Shown: in pieces, positions 17,741 through 26,800 of the stretch | Layout: the number at the start of each line of letters is the position of its first letter | Position numbering within the stretch: the stretch's first letter is position 1 | Source: Candidatus Rhodoferax mariagerensis | Lineage (GTDB): Bacteria > Pseudomonadota > Gammaproteobacteria > Burkholderiales > Burkholderiaceae_C | Assembly (NCBI GenBank): GCA_016719055.1 | Contig: JADKAW010000015.1 | Coordinates: 1-64,000, forward strand | Length of the DNA stretch: 64,000 bases | Reading direction: 5' to 3' | The notes under the pieces: generated by a model | Seen by the model: the letters and a program-made list of their open reading frames with translations, nothing else | Databases searched by the model: none | Told to the model about the DNA's origin: nothing | Program-made: the position numbers and the translations under genes

Positions 17741-18349
17741 CTAATGCAAGCCTCCGTAGTTATCTTCACGAATGATTCTCGGAGTAATCTCACGCGGCTC
17801 AATCGTGACCGGTTGATAAACCACGCGCCGTTGCTCAGCGTCATAGCGCATCTCGACATGTCCTGCTAGAGGAAAATCTTTGCGAAACGGATGACCGATA
17901 AACCCGTAATCCGTAAGAATTCGGCGCAAGTCCTCATGCCCTTCAAAAACAACACCAAACAAGTCAAAAGCTTCGCGCTCAAACCAATTGGCAGAACTCC
18001 ATAAATCTGTCACGCTTGGCAACATGGGCGCAAAGTCATCGGGTACATAAACCTTCAGCCGCAAACGCTGGTTCAAACTGATTGACAACAAATGAAGGAC
18101 AACACAAAACCGAAGATGATCCGGCGTGCCGGCCGGGTACTCGGAATAGTCAACCCCGCACAAATCCATCATTTGTTCAAACCGGCAATCAGGATGATCG
18201 CGTAGCGCAAGGGCTGCAGCGTGATAGTGTTCAGCAGAAACCACCACAGTGACCTGCTCAAAGTCAACAGAGATGCGCTTGATTTTGCTGCCCAAGGCCG
18301 CCTCGGCCGCTTTGCAAATATCGTCAGGCCGAACAGAATAGATGGTCAT
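17741..18349 (-). CDS. nuoC: NADH-quinone oxidoreductase subunit C
   Basis: A 202-residue subunit of the 30 kDa family at the base of the peripheral arm. The signature WFEREAFDLFGVVFEGHEDLR (split here as WFEREAFDLFGV and FEGHEDLRRIL) and the following GFIGHPFRKDFPL are intact. Start chosen at 18349 (MTIYSVRPDD) because GAGGG precedes it and a more upstream ATG would overlap nuoB. It lies 10 bases after nuoB and 12 before nuoD. Confidence 0.95.
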   Translation of the reverse strand: MTIYSVRPDDICKAAEAALGSKIKRISVDFEQVTVVVSAEHYHAAALALRDHPDCRFEQMMDLCGVDYSEYPAGTPDHLRFCVVLHLLSISLNQRLRLKVYVPDDFAPMLPSVTDLWSSANWFEREAFDLFGVVFEGHEDLRRILTDYGFIGHPFRKDFPLAGHVEMRYDAEQRRVVYQPVTIEPREITPRIIREDNYGGLH

Positions 18350-18359
18350 AGTGGGTCCC

Positions 18360-18839
18360 TCAAACCCGCGCAATGGTTTGTGTGCGACGGATTTTTAACT
18401 GCAGTTGCAAGATTCCATATATCAAAGCCTCTGCAGTTGGCGGGCAGCCTGGCACATAAACATCAACCGGCACGATGCGGTCGCAGCCACGTACTACCGA
18501 GTAGCTGTAGTGGTAGTAGCCCCCCCCATTGGCACACGAACCCATGCTGATCACCCAGCGCGGTTCTGCCATCTGGTCATACACCTTGCGAAAAGCAGGC
18601 GCCATCTTGTTGGTCAGGGTTCCAGCAACAATGATCAGGTCTGATTGCCGCGGACTGGGTCTGAACACCTCTGCTCCAAAACGGCTAATGTCATAACGGG
18701 CAGCGGCAGCATGCATCATCTCGACTGCGCAGCAAGCCAAACCAAATGTCATGGGCCACACCGAGCCAGTTTTGGCCCAATTTACGACCGAATCGAAACT
18801 CGTCGTGACAAAGCCCTCTTTGAGAATACCTTCAATCAT
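18360..18839 (-). CDS. nuoB: NADH-quinone oxidoreductase subunit B
   Basis: A 159-residue subunit holding the terminal [4Fe-4S] cluster N2, which reduces quinone. The unusual tandem ligands Cys36-Cys37 (FGLACCAVEMM) and the two others, Cys102 (MGSCANGGG) and Cys132 (YVPGCPPT), are all present. Normal length. It starts 4 bases after the nuoA stop. Confidence 0.97.
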   Translation of the reverse strand: MIEGILKEGFVTTSFDSVVNWAKTGSVWPMTFGLACCAVEMMHAAAARYDISRFGAEVFRPSPRQSDLIIVAGTLTNKMAPAFRKVYDQMAEPRWVISMGSCANGGGYYHYSYSVVRGCDRIVPVDVYVPGCPPTAEALIYGILQLQLKIRRTQTIARV

Positions 18840-18843
18840 CGCA

Positions 18844-19203
18844 TTACTCCCAATCCAGAGCGCCCTTGATCCACATGTATACGAAGCCGATGGTCAAAAT
18901 CGCCACGATTTCCAACCCGACCAAGAAGCCATAGAGGCCCAAATCTTTAAGCGTCACAGCCCACGGAAATAACAATGCAGTTTCCAGGTCAAACAGGATA
19001 AAAAGGATAGCGATCAGGTAATACCGAACGTCAAACTTCATTCGCGCGTCACCGAAAGCCTCAAAGCCGCATTCGTACGGAGAGTTCTTAGCGGGGTCTG
19101 GTCGATTGGGGCCAAGAATGTAACCAATTACTTGCGGCATGACTCCCACCGACAGACCAATCAAAATGAATAGAAAAACCGGCAGATATTGTTCAACGTT
19201 CAT
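18844..19203 (-). CDS. nuoA: NADH-quinone oxidoreductase subunit A
   Basis: A 119-residue, three-helix membrane subunit and first gene of the complex I operon. Diagnostic: PYECGFEAFGDARMKFDVRYYLIAILFILFDLETALL (in pieces: PYECGFEAFGDARMKFDVRY and ILFILFDLETALLFPW), including the loop Cys near the quinone site. The gene is preceded on the same strand by tRNA-Leu and secG, so it may share transcripts with them; a small hairpin (GATGCG/CGCATC, 19233-19250) lies between tRNA and nuoA. Confidence 0.97.
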   Translation of the reverse strand: MNVEQYLPVFLFILIGLSVGVMPQVIGYILGPNRPDPAKNSPYECGFEAFGDARMKFDVRYYLIAILFILFDLETALLFPWAVTLKDLGLYGFLVGLEIVAILTIGFVYMWIKGALDWE

Positions 19204-19266
19204 TTTTGCGAGCCTGATCCAAATGGCAGTCCGATGCGTTTGAGCGCATCACAAATAAATTCGCCT

Positions 19267-19351
19267 TGGTGCCGTCGGCGAGACTCGAACTCGCACAGCT
19301 TTCGCCACTACCACCTCAAGATAGCGTGTCTACCAATTTCACCACGACGGC
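19267..19351 (-). tRNA. tRNA-Leu (anticodon GAG)
   Basis: An 85-nucleotide class II tRNA. The acceptor stem GCCGTCG pairs with CGACGGC, followed by discriminator A and an encoded CCA. The anticodon arm is CTATC-TTGAGGT-GGTAG with anticodon GAG, reading CUC/CUU leucine codons; the D-loop contains TTGGTAGAC, a long variable arm follows, and the T arm is GCGAG-TTCGAGT-CTCGC. It sits between secG and nuoA on the same strand, a conserved position in Burkholderiales as I remember it. Confidence 0.95.
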
Positions 19352-19464
19352 CTGAAAACAATTAGAACGACTTACGTTTTTGGCTCTCCGTTGTCGTTCA
19401 ACAACTAAGAGTTTACCCTGAAATTCCACGCCTCCTTGCTGGCTAACAGGCATTTCAGGAGCAA

Positions 19465-19818
19465 TTATTTGGCGGGAATCTGTGCAGCGCCTGAGGCGGG
19501 TACTACCGGAGCAGCAGCGGCTGGAACAGGGGCAACCAACGCAGCGTTTTCCAGAACACTACCGGAGCTCGAGGCTGCGCGCGGCGTACCAAAATAGGCC
19601 AACAGCAAGGTGGCAACAAAAAAGACCGTCGCCAAAACGGCAGTCGTACGCGACAGAAAATTGGCGCTGCCACTAGCCCCGAACAGACTGCCCGAACCGC
19701 CACTGCCAAAAGCCGCGCCCATATCCGCTCCTTTGCCGTGTTGAACTAAGATCAACCCCACCATGGTGACCGCGGAAATCATCTGCACCGCAAGCAAAAT
19801 GGTCAACAATACATTCAT
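19465..19818 (-). CDS. secG: Preprotein translocase subunit SecG
   Basis: A 117-residue inner-membrane component of the SecYEG translocon that assists SecA-driven protein export. It has the two-helix SecG pattern: MNVLLTILLAVQMISAVTMV, the conserved glycine-rich cytoplasmic loop (LVQHGKGADMGAAFGSGGSG), LFGASGSANFLSRTTAVLA, then a second helix and an Ala/Pro-rich tail typical of betaproteobacteria. The start at 19818 has GGAG six bases upstream. It follows tpiA on the same strand. Confidence 0.95.
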   Translation of the reverse strand: MNVLLTILLAVQMISAVTMVGLILVQHGKGADMGAAFGSGGSGSLFGASGSANFLSRTTAVLATVFFVATLLLAYFGTPRAASSSGSVLENAALVAPVPAAAAPVVPASGAAQIPAK

Positions 19819-19897
19819 CAAATGCTCCAATAAAATTCCCCGCCCCTTGGGGCGGCGAATACACCCGCCGAGATTCAATAGCAATCTACATTCGGCA

Positions 19898-20638
19898 TCA
19901 AGCGGCAGCACCAACAATTGTCAAAAAGTCTTGGACTTTAAGTGCGGCACCACCAATCAAGCCGCCATTGATATCTGGCTGGGCCAATAGCGACGCTGCG
20001 TTGGCAGCATTCATGCTTCCACCATACAAAAGCTTGATTCGGTCAGCATGCTCCGAAGCAGCAAGCAGTTGCGCGCGCAATACAGCATGTACTTGCTGCG
20101 CCATCTCAGGCGTGGCGGTCTTGCCAGTTCCAATGGCCCACACCGGCTCATACGCCACCACGATTTCACTGATGCAATGACCATTGGTGTGAATGACAGC
20201 GGCCAGTTGTCGCTTGACCACGTCATCGGTTTGCCCAGCTTCACGCTCAGCCAGAGTCTCGCCTACACAAACGATCGGTGTGATGCCGCAGCCCAATGCG
20301 CGCTGCGCCTTGAGCGCCACCACTGCATCTGTTTCACCATGGTACTGACGTCGCTCAGAGTGCCCAACGATGGCATACCGAACACCAAACTCCTTGAGCA
20401 TAGCAGCGGCAATCTCGCCGGTATAGGCACCGCCTTCAAAGGCCGAAACATCTTGCGAGGCAAGATCAATCACACTGCCCGCAAGCAGCGCCTGACATTG
20501 CGCCAGATACGCCGAAGGAACACCGACAGCAATCTGGCAGGCCGGTTGAGCCAGCCCAGCGAGGATGTCCTTGATAAGTTTTTCATTGGCAGCCAGGCTG
20601 CCATTCATTTTCCAGTTACCGGCAATAAGTTTCTTCAT
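19898..20638 (-). CDS. tpiA: Triosephosphate isomerase
   Basis: A 246-residue glycolytic enzyme interconverting dihydroxyacetone phosphate and glyceraldehyde 3-phosphate. Active-site parts are visible: the substrate Lys in KLIAGNWKMNG, the catalytic His in YAIVGHSERR, the general base Glu in VVAYEPVWAIGTG, and the phosphate loop LLYGGSMNAANA. Start at 20638 is chosen because the ATG overlaps the upstream gene stop as ATGA and matches the family N-terminus. Confidence 0.97.
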   Translation of the reverse strand: MKKLIAGNWKMNGSLAANEKLIKDILAGLAQPACQIAVGVPSAYLAQCQALLAGSVIDLASQDVSAFEGGAYTGEIAAAMLKEFGVRYAIVGHSERRQYHGETDAVVALKAQRALGCGITPIVCVGETLAEREAGQTDDVVKRQLAAVIHTNGHCISEIVVAYEPVWAIGTGKTATPEMAQQVHAVLRAQLLAASEHADRIKLLYGGSMNAANAASLLAQPDINGGLIGGAALKVQDFLTIVGAAA

Positions 20639-21633
20639 GATGATTTTTTCCAAGTTAAAACAATTTTTCCCACATGGCTGCTGGTTTCCATCAGCATGTG
20701 CGCCTTGGCGGCATCCGCCGCTTCAAACGTGCAGTGTATAACCGGTTTAATACGTCCCGACACCAACAGCGGCCAGACCATTTTCAGACAGGACTTAGCA
20801 ATGGCGGCCTTGAACTCCACCGGACGAGGACGCAAGGTAGAACCTGTCACCGTCAAACGACGACGCAACACCAGCCCCGCGTTAATTTCACTTTTCACAC
20901 CTCCCTGCACCGAGATGATCACCAGTCGTCCATCTTCCCGCAGACACTGAACTTCCTTGGCGACATAGCTGCCCGCGACGATATCCAGTATCACATCAAC
21001 GCCCTGATTGTTTGTCAAACGCGCCACCTCAGCCTGAAAATCCAATGTCTTGTAGTTGATCGCCGCATCAGCACCCAGCGCCAGGCAGGCCGCACACTTT
21101 TCGTCACTGCCCGCTGTCGCTATCACTTTCGCGCCGATGGCTTTGGCAAGCTGGATGGCCGTGACACCAATCCCGCTGGTACCCCCCTGGATCAGCACGG
21201 TTTCACCGGGCTGTAAACGCGCCCGGTCCATCATGTTGCTCCAGACAGTGAAGTAGGTCTCTGGCAGGCTCGCTGCCTCAACGTCGCTCAGCCCCTGCGG
21301 CACGGGCAAACACTGGCCGATGGGTGCCACGCAATACTCGGCATAGCCACCGCCGGCTACCAGCGCACACACCCGGTCACCCAGACGAAGGCCAGCGGCA
21401 GCCAGCTCGCCTGCGTCACCTTGCACAATGACACCCGCCAACTCCAAGCCTGGAATGTCTGACACACCGGCAGGCACCGGGTATTGACCTAGACGCTGCA
21501 ATACATCAGGTCGATTGACCCCACTGGCCGCCACGCGGATCAGCATCTCACCCGCGCCAGGTGTGGGTGTCGGTCGCTCACACAGGTGCAATACCTCAGG
21601 CGCACCAAAAGCGGATATCTCTATCGCATTCAT
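20635..21633 (-). CDS. NAD(P)H quinone oxidoreductase, zinc-independent MDR family (PIG3-like)
   Basis: A 332-residue member of the medium-chain dehydrogenase/reductase superfamily, quinone oxidoreductase branch. It has the N-terminal GroES-like fold (RVAASGVNRPDVLQRLGQYP) and a Rossmann domain with the NADPH-binding stretch ETVLIQGGTSGIGVTAIQLA followed by KVIATAGSDEKC. No catalytic or structural zinc ligands are apparent, as expected for this branch. It likely reduces quinones in the cytoplasm with NADPH. Translationally coupled to tpiA by a 4-base overlap. A dispersed palindromic repeat lies just upstream of its start. Confidence 0.88.
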   Translation of the reverse strand: MNAIEISAFGAPEVLHLCERPTPTPGAGEMLIRVAASGVNRPDVLQRLGQYPVPAGVSDIPGLELAGVIVQGDAGELAAAGLRLGDRVCALVAGGGYAEYCVAPIGQCLPVPQGLSDVEAASLPETYFTVWSNMMDRARLQPGETVLIQGGTSGIGVTAIQLAKAIGAKVIATAGSDEKCAACLALGADAAINYKTLDFQAEVARLTNNQGVDVILDIVAGSYVAKEVQCLREDGRLVIISVQGGVKSEINAGLVLRRRLTVTGSTLRPRPVEFKAAIAKSCLKMVWPLLVSGRIKPVIHCTFEAADAAKAHMLMETSSHVGKIVLTWKKSS

Positions 21634-21636
21634 AGT

Positions 21637-21691
21637 TAAATAGACCTCTAGCCCTTATATAACATACGATACACGCTATCTCATTTATAGC
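21637..21691 (+). repeat. Dispersed palindromic element, copy 1
   Basis: Between the quinone oxidoreductase and pnp genes. It carries the family pattern AAATAGACCTCTAGCCCTTA ... CGCTATCTCATTTATAGC seen at six intergenic places in this window; here the second half is more diverged. Confidence 0.55.
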
Positions 21692-21695
21692 AATA

Positions 21696-23819
21696 TCAGC
21701 CGCGGTTATCTGGCGAGCCTTGTGTCGGACGCTCCAGCAGCGCCTTCATCGACAACTTGACACGGCCTTTTTCGTCGGTTTCCAAAACTTTGACCCTGAC
21801 GATCTGGCCTTCGGACAAATAGTCGGTGACCTTTTCGACACGCTCATGAGCGATCTGGCTAATGTGCAACAGGCCGTCTTTGCCTGGCAGCAAAGTAATC
21901 AGTGCACCAAAATCCAGAATCTTTACAACCGGGCCTTCGTAGACCTTGCCGATTTCGACTTCAGCCGTAATCTGCTCAATACGGCGCTTGGCTTCTTCGG
22001 CCTTGGCGGGATCAGAGGACGCGATGGTGATGGTGCCATCTTCGTCGATGTTGATCTGCGTGCCGGTTTCTTCAGTTAGCGCCCGAATGACGGCACCGCC
22101 CTTGCCAATCACGTCTCGGATCTTTTCCGGATTGACCTTCATGGTGAACAAACGCGGCGCAAAGCTAGACACCTCAGTCTTGGCTTCTGCCATGGCTTCT
22201 TGCATTTTGCCCAGAATATGCATGCGCGCTTCTTTGGCCTGTGCCAAAGCGACCTGCATGATTTCCTTGGTGATACCCTGGATCTTGATGTCCATTTGCA
22301 ACGCGGTGATGCCGTTGATGGTACCAGCTACCTTGAAGTCCATGTCGCCGAGGTGATCTTCGTCCCCCAAAATGTCGGTCAACACGGCAAAGCGGTTGCC
22401 ATCCTTGATCAGGCCCATAGCGATACCCGCCACGTGCGCCTTCATGGGCACACCAGCATCCATCAGGCTCAAGCAACCTCCGCATACCGATGCCATGGAT
22501 GAAGAACCATTGGATTCAGTGATTTCCGACACCACACGCATGGTATATGGAAAATCTTCCTTGTTGGGCAAGCAAGCCACCAATGCACGCTTGGCCAGGC
22601 GACCATGGCCGATTTCGCGGCGTTTGGGTGTTCCCACGCGACCGGTTTCGCCTGTGGCAAAGGGAGGCATGTTGTAGTGCAGGAGGAAACGGTCTTCGTA
22701 GTCGCCGCTCAGTGCGTCAATACGTTGTGCATCGCGCTCGGTGCCCAAAGTGGTCACCACCAAAGCCTGGGTTTCGCCACGGGTGAACAGGGCCGAGCCG
22801 TGGGTGCGGGGCAACACGCTGTTGCGGATTTCGATAGCGCGTACGGTACGGGTATCACGACCGTCGATACGGGGCTCGCCAGCCAGAATTTGACTGCGAA
22901 CAATCTTGGCTTCAATGTCAAACAGAATGCCTTCAATGGCCACGCTGTCAAATGCCACACCATCAGCCTTCAGGGATGACATGACTTCAGAGTAGGCCGA
23001 GCGGCAGGCCTGGGTACGCGCCTGCTTGTTGCGAATTTGATAAGCAGCGGCAAGCTTGTCACCAGCTAGCGCACCCACCTTGGCAATCAGCGGCTCATCC
23101 TTGGCCGCCGCTCTCCAGTCCCATACAGGTTTGCCTGCATCGCGCACCAAATCGTGAATCGCATTCACGGCTATGTTGCCCTGCTCATGACCAAACACGA
23201 CGGCACCCAGCATGATTTCTTCGGACAGTTGCTGTGCTTCAGACTCCACCATCAGCACAGCAGACTCTGTGCCGGCCACCACCAAATCCAAGTGGGATTT
23301 TTTGCGAGCGGTCTGACCGGGGTTCAACACATATTCTCCATTGACAAAACCAACGCGGGCAGCACCAATCGGACCATTGAATGGCACACCACTGATGGAC
23401 AAGGCCGCGCTGACAGCAATCAGTGAAGCAATGTCGGCATCGACTTCAGGATTCAAGGAAAGGGTGTGCACAACAACGTGGACCTCGTTGAAGAAGCCTT
23501 CTGGAAACAGTGGCCGGATCGGGCGGTCAATCAGACGGCTGGTCAGCGTCTCAAACTCACTGGGGCGACCTTCACGCTTGAAGAAGTTGCCGGGAATGCG
23601 ACCGACGGCATAGGCTTTTTCGAGGTAATCAACGGTCAAAGGAAAGAAGTCCTGACCGGCCTTGCCTTCTGTTTTGGCAACAACCGTCGCCAGCACCACC
23701 GTACCATCCATGTCCAGCAAGACTGCGCCGCTGCTCTGGCGGGCAATTTCGCCAGTTTCCATCGTGACCGTGTTTTGACCCCATTGAAAGGTTTTGCTAA
23801 CTTTTTTGAACATTGTCAT
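21696..23819 (-). CDS. pnp: Polyribonucleotide nucleotidyltransferase (PNPase)
   Basis: A 707-residue 3'-to-5' phosphorolytic exoribonuclease, part of the RNA degradosome. Two RNase PH domains flank an alpha-helical linker; the second has the active-site region GVPMKAHVAGIAMGLI and DILGDEDHLGDMDFKVAG. A KH domain (IRDVIGKGGAVIRALTEETG) and an S1 domain (GKVYEGPVVKILDFGA...LLHISQIA) follow. The start at 23819 has AGGAG six bases upstream, better spaced than the ATG two codons later. It lies downstream of rpsO as in most proteobacteria. Confidence 0.97.
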   Translation of the reverse strand: MTMFKKVSKTFQWGQNTVTMETGEIARQSSGAVLLDMDGTVVLATVVAKTEGKAGQDFFPLTVDYLEKAYAVGRIPGNFFKREGRPSEFETLTSRLIDRPIRPLFPEGFFNEVHVVVHTLSLNPEVDADIASLIAVSAALSISGVPFNGPIGAARVGFVNGEYVLNPGQTARKKSHLDLVVAGTESAVLMVESEAQQLSEEIMLGAVVFGHEQGNIAVNAIHDLVRDAGKPVWDWRAAAKDEPLIAKVGALAGDKLAAAYQIRNKQARTQACRSAYSEVMSSLKADGVAFDSVAIEGILFDIEAKIVRSQILAGEPRIDGRDTRTVRAIEIRNSVLPRTHGSALFTRGETQALVVTTLGTERDAQRIDALSGDYEDRFLLHYNMPPFATGETGRVGTPKRREIGHGRLAKRALVACLPNKEDFPYTMRVVSEITESNGSSSMASVCGGCLSLMDAGVPMKAHVAGIAMGLIKDGNRFAVLTDILGDEDHLGDMDFKVAGTINGITALQMDIKIQGITKEIMQVALAQAKEARMHILGKMQEAMAEAKTEVSSFAPRLFTMKVNPEKIRDVIGKGGAVIRALTEETGTQINIDEDGTITIASSDPAKAEEAKRRIEQITAEVEIGKVYEGPVVKILDFGALITLLPGKDGLLHISQIAHERVEKVTDYLSEGQIVRVKVLETDEKGRVKLSMKALLERPTQGSPDNRG

Positions 23820-23984
23820 GTATTTCTCCTGAATGTCTAGGAATTTTGGAAGGTGCGGGCCACCCCACCCAAGCCCGGATCAGACAACACAGAACACGAT
23901 GCCATTCCAGAATCAGGCGAACTCTGCCCGCTCACCTGACTTTGGAATGACACAGCTTCGCTCCGCTTTTGCCGTCTCCGAAGT

Positions 23985-24018
23985 AAAAAACGCCTGAGCT
24001 AGTGAACTAACCCAGGCG
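23985..24018 (-). terminator. Rho-independent terminator downstream of rpsO
   Basis: On the minus strand an inverted repeat (CGCCTG...CAGGCG, extended by a weaker stem around TTAG/CTAG) is followed by six T residues, about 20 bases after the rpsO stop and some 170 bases before the pnp start. It would uncouple or attenuate transcription from rpsO into pnp. Confidence 0.75.
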
Positions 24019-24039
24019 CTCAATCATCTCGTCAACCGA

Positions 24040-24306
24040 TTACTTGCGCAGACCAAGCTTGGCGATCAGGGCCACGTATCGGTCAGCGTCCTTGCTCTTG
24101 AGGTAGTCCAACAGCTTGCGCCGACGACTCACCATGCGCAACAGACCACGACGACCATGGTGATCCTTCGCATGGGTCTTGAAATGGGGAGTGAGCTCGT
24201 TGATACGGGCGGTGAGCAGTGCAACTTGCACTTCAGGGCTACCGGTGTCACCGGCTTGACGTGCGTTGTCGTTGACGACAGCGGCTTTGATACTGGATGC
24301 AATCAT
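24040..24306 (-). CDS. rpsO: 30S ribosomal protein S15
   Basis: An 88-residue primary 16S rRNA-binding protein of the 30S platform. The family pattern is clear: DTGSPEVQVALLTARINELT, HFKTHAKDHHGRRGLLRMVS, RRRKLLDYLKSKD. Start at 24306 gives the canonical length and has AGGA at good distance. About 85 bases upstream a TATACT -10-like element (24391-24396 on the minus strand) may belong to its promoter, though the -35 is weak. Confidence 0.97.
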   Translation of the reverse strand: MIASSIKAAVVNDNARQAGDTGSPEVQVALLTARINELTPHFKTHAKDHHGRRGLLRMVSRRRKLLDYLKSKDADRYVALIAKLGLRK

Positions 24307-24616
24307 GATATTTCCTGTAGAAAAAAGAACTTGCGACAGATGCTGGAACTGCGCCTGACGTGCACTGCTGCTGAATTTGCAGATGGTTCGAGTATAACCA
24401 AGCCGGCTTTGCTTTGACATTCTCGGCGGCACCCCCTTGCCATATCGCCATTTCACAGTTGGCGCTGAACAAATGATGCGAAACGCACTCTTGGTCTCTG
24501 ACAAGTTAAGTCATTGCATTTTCTGAGAAGACTTCATGTGGTTTGAGCCATGGCTGAGATGATGTTGAAACAGATAGTGGCGCAAGCCGAAGCGATGGCA
24601 GAACGCCCCAAGCCTT

Positions 24617-25034
24617 GTGGATAAGGAAATAGCGAAAGGCATGGGCTATCTTCTTGATCAAGGATCAGACCAATCGACTTCAAACGAGCATGACTGCCGG
24701 CTGCCCTTGCCCCTGTCGATCATCAGTGCACAGCGCCTCTACGTTCAACTCATGGACGCAGCCTATGCAGCACCGTCATTCGTGACTTTGTCAGCGACCA
24801 AGGGCGCGTGCCTCTGATAGATCACAACCCCAGAGCGGGTGAAAAACCGAGTTTGCCCCGGCACTGGCGCAGCGCAACAACACCCGCGCGGGTGTCGAGG
24901 CGGCCAACGCTCGCTTGAAGGACGAATTCGGTGCACGCCATGTTTATGTGCGCGGCAATCCCAAGTTCATGAGTCACTTGATGTTTGGAGTCATGGCGCT
25001 GTGTGCTGCCCAGTTGATGAGACTATTGCAATGA
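24617..25034 (+). pseudogene. Twice-frameshifted DDE transposase remnant (C-terminal half)
   Basis: Joining three frames gives a recognisable DDE transposase end: ISAQRLYVQLMDAAY, then STVIRDFVSDQGRVPLIDHN (next frame), then AGVEAANARLKDEFGARHVY with MSHLMFGVMALCAAQLMRLL to a stop at 25034 (third frame). The catalytic E helix region (VEAANARLKDEFG) and the DAAY segment are as in IS4/IS5-superfamily transposases. No inverted repeats were found and the N-terminal half is absent, so the element is dead. Confidence 0.75.
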
Positions 25035-25261
25035 TGCCCCAACGCAACAGCCGAAGTCAGATCAAGCCAAAAGCAGGATCACGAAACAGCGTGAGGGAGA
25101 CGCATATGCAAAGAGCGGGAATTCCTATGTTGTGGCGACGCATAAGACGGTTGGATCACTCGAAAACCAAATTTAACTCAATTGAGTTGCAATAAATGCG
25201 AGTGAATCAATTCTGAAAAATAATTCTGCAAGACACTCCCCTTTCAAAGCATTTTCTCCCC

Positions 25262-25530
25262 TTATCCAACTATTGGACGCAAAACTACCATGCGCTTGGC
25301 ATTCCAGGCCAGGCAAACCAGATTCCATTGACCGGCAACTTTGCACAATCCTTGCAGCGAGAAATGCCCGAACTTCAGCACCGACTTGATGATGCCAAAC
25401 GCCGGCTCTACCGTTTGTTTGCGAACAGCGTAACCAGCTCTGCCGGCCAGCGTTGCCAAACGATGCGTCATCGCCTCTATCGGTGTGGCATCCGCCTTTA
25501 GGGGCGCGGGCTCTTTAAAACGCTCACTCC
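25262..25530 (-). pseudogene. IS1182-type transposase, C-terminal fragment
   Basis: The minus-strand frame ending at 25262 reads ADATPIEAMTHRLATLAGRA, then KQTVEPAFGIIKSVLKFGHF and GQWNLVCLAWNAKRM, the conserved C-terminal end of IS1182-family DDE transposases (KQTVEP.FG.IK contains the catalytic Glu region). The N-terminal three quarters are missing; homology fades near 25510-25530, close to where the IS110-family element begins, and no remaining half is seen on the other side. Confidence 0.75.
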
Positions 25531-25534
25531 ATGC

Positions 25535-26800
25535 AAAAGAACAAATTATTGCTTTACGAATACGAAGGGACTTCCCGCTTCCCGGTAACGGCATCAACGT
25601 GCCAAGATTGGGTTTTGGAAAGTCAATCTACAACCTTTTTGAAGGAGAAGTCCCATGAGTAAGATTACACGAGTTGGCGTTGATTTGGCAAAGAATTTGA
25701 TCCAGGTTCACGCTGTGGATGCTGCTGGGAAAGTTGTCACCAATCGACAACTCAAGCGCGATAAGTTTATTGAATGGTGCATGCAACTGCCAGCCATGTG
25801 TTTGTTGGCAATGGAATCCTGCTCTGGCGCGCACTACTGGGCGCGCAAACTGCTGGAACTGGGCTTGGATGCCCGCATCATCGCCGCGCACTTGGTGACA
25901 CCCTATCGCCAACAAGGCAAAGGCGGCAAAAACGATGCCAACGATGCAGCAGCCATCTGTGAGGCAGCCTCTCGCCCAAGCATGCGCTTTGTCGCTGTCA
26001 AAACCGTTGATCAGCAAAGCATGCTCAGTGTGCATCGGCTGCGTGAAGGCTACAAAGCTGACCGCACCGCCTGCATCAACCGCATTCGCGCACTGCTGAC
26101 GGAGTTTGGTCTGGTATTTCCCCAAAGCCCCCGGGTATTGAGTGCGCAGCTCAGTGACACGCTTGAAGATGCCAGCAACGCCTTGTCGGGGCTGGCGCGC
26201 ATGACCATTGAACGTGCCCAAATGCAGTGGAAAGAACTCGATGACCATATCGACTGGTGCGACCAGCGCATAGCGGCGCACCATAAGCAAAACGAGCAGG
26301 TTCGCCAAGCCACCGAGCTCATGGGCGTGGGGCCTGTCACTGCCTCAGCGGTGGTGGCCACCGTGGGCAACTTCAAGCAGTTCAAGAGTGGCTCCCAGTT
26401 TGGCGCCTGGTTGGGGCTGACACCACGACAAAACTCCAGTGGGGGCAAGAATAATCTGGGTGGCATCACCAAGCATGGTGAAGTCTATCTGCGAACGCTG
26501 CTGATCCAGGGTGCCAAATCGGCTGTTATGACGGCACACCGGCGCGAAGACCCGATCTCCAAGTGGGTGCATCAATTGCGTGAAAAATCAGGCTGGCAAA
26601 AGGCCACAGTAGCATTGGCGAACAAGAATGCGCGCATTCTGTGGGCCGTGTTCACCAAGAATAAGCCGTTTGATGCGGGCCATATCAGCGTCAAGCCAGG
26701 TTCACCACAAGCCGCCATGTGCGCAGCTTGAACACGCTTTAGAAAGATGGAAGGTTTCCTTGCCAGACGTAAATGTGAAGATGCAATCAACAGGTCAGAC
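25535..26800 (+). mobile_element. IS110-family insertion sequence (approximate limits)
   Basis: Contains one intact transposase gene. The limits are guesses: the left lies just beyond the end of the IS1182 homology and the right is placed within 100 bases after the transposase stop. IS110 elements usually lack terminal inverted repeats, and none was found. Confidence 0.5.
25655..26731 (+). CDS. IS110-family transposase
   Basis: A 358-residue, apparently intact transposase. The N-terminal RuvC-like DEDD domain shows the first Asp in VGVDLAKNLIQVH, the Glu in LLAMESCSGAHYW, and the Asp pair in GGKNDANDAAAICEA. The C-terminal transposase_20 domain has VGPVTASAVVATVG, FGAWLGLTPRQNSSGGK and the GGITKHGEVYLRTLLIQGA segment that carries the catalytic serine region of related enzymes. 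Unlike the neighbouring IS fragments it has no frameshift, so it may be the most recent arrival. AAGGAGAAG precedes the ATG. Confidence 0.95.
   Translation: MSKITRVGVDLAKNLIQVHAVDAAGKVVTNRQLKRDKFIEWCMQLPAMCLLAMESCSGAHYWARKLLELGLDARIIAAHLVTPYRQQGKGGKNDANDAAAICEAASRPSMRFVAVKTVDQQSMLSVHRLREGYKADRTACINRIRALLTEFGLVFPQSPRVLSAQLSDTLEDASNALSGLARMTIERAQMQWKELDDHIDWCDQRIAAHHKQNEQVRQATELMGVGPVTASAVVATVGNFKQFKSGSQFGAWLGLTPRQNSSGGKNNLGGITKHGEVYLRTLLIQGAKSAVMTAHRREDPISKWVHQLREKSGWQKATVALANKNARILWAVFTKNKPFDAGHISVKPGSPQAAMCAA

Noticed and set aside
25628..26308. A 226-codon open frame on the minus strand
   Set aside because: Antisense to the intact IS110-family transposase and without recognisable features.
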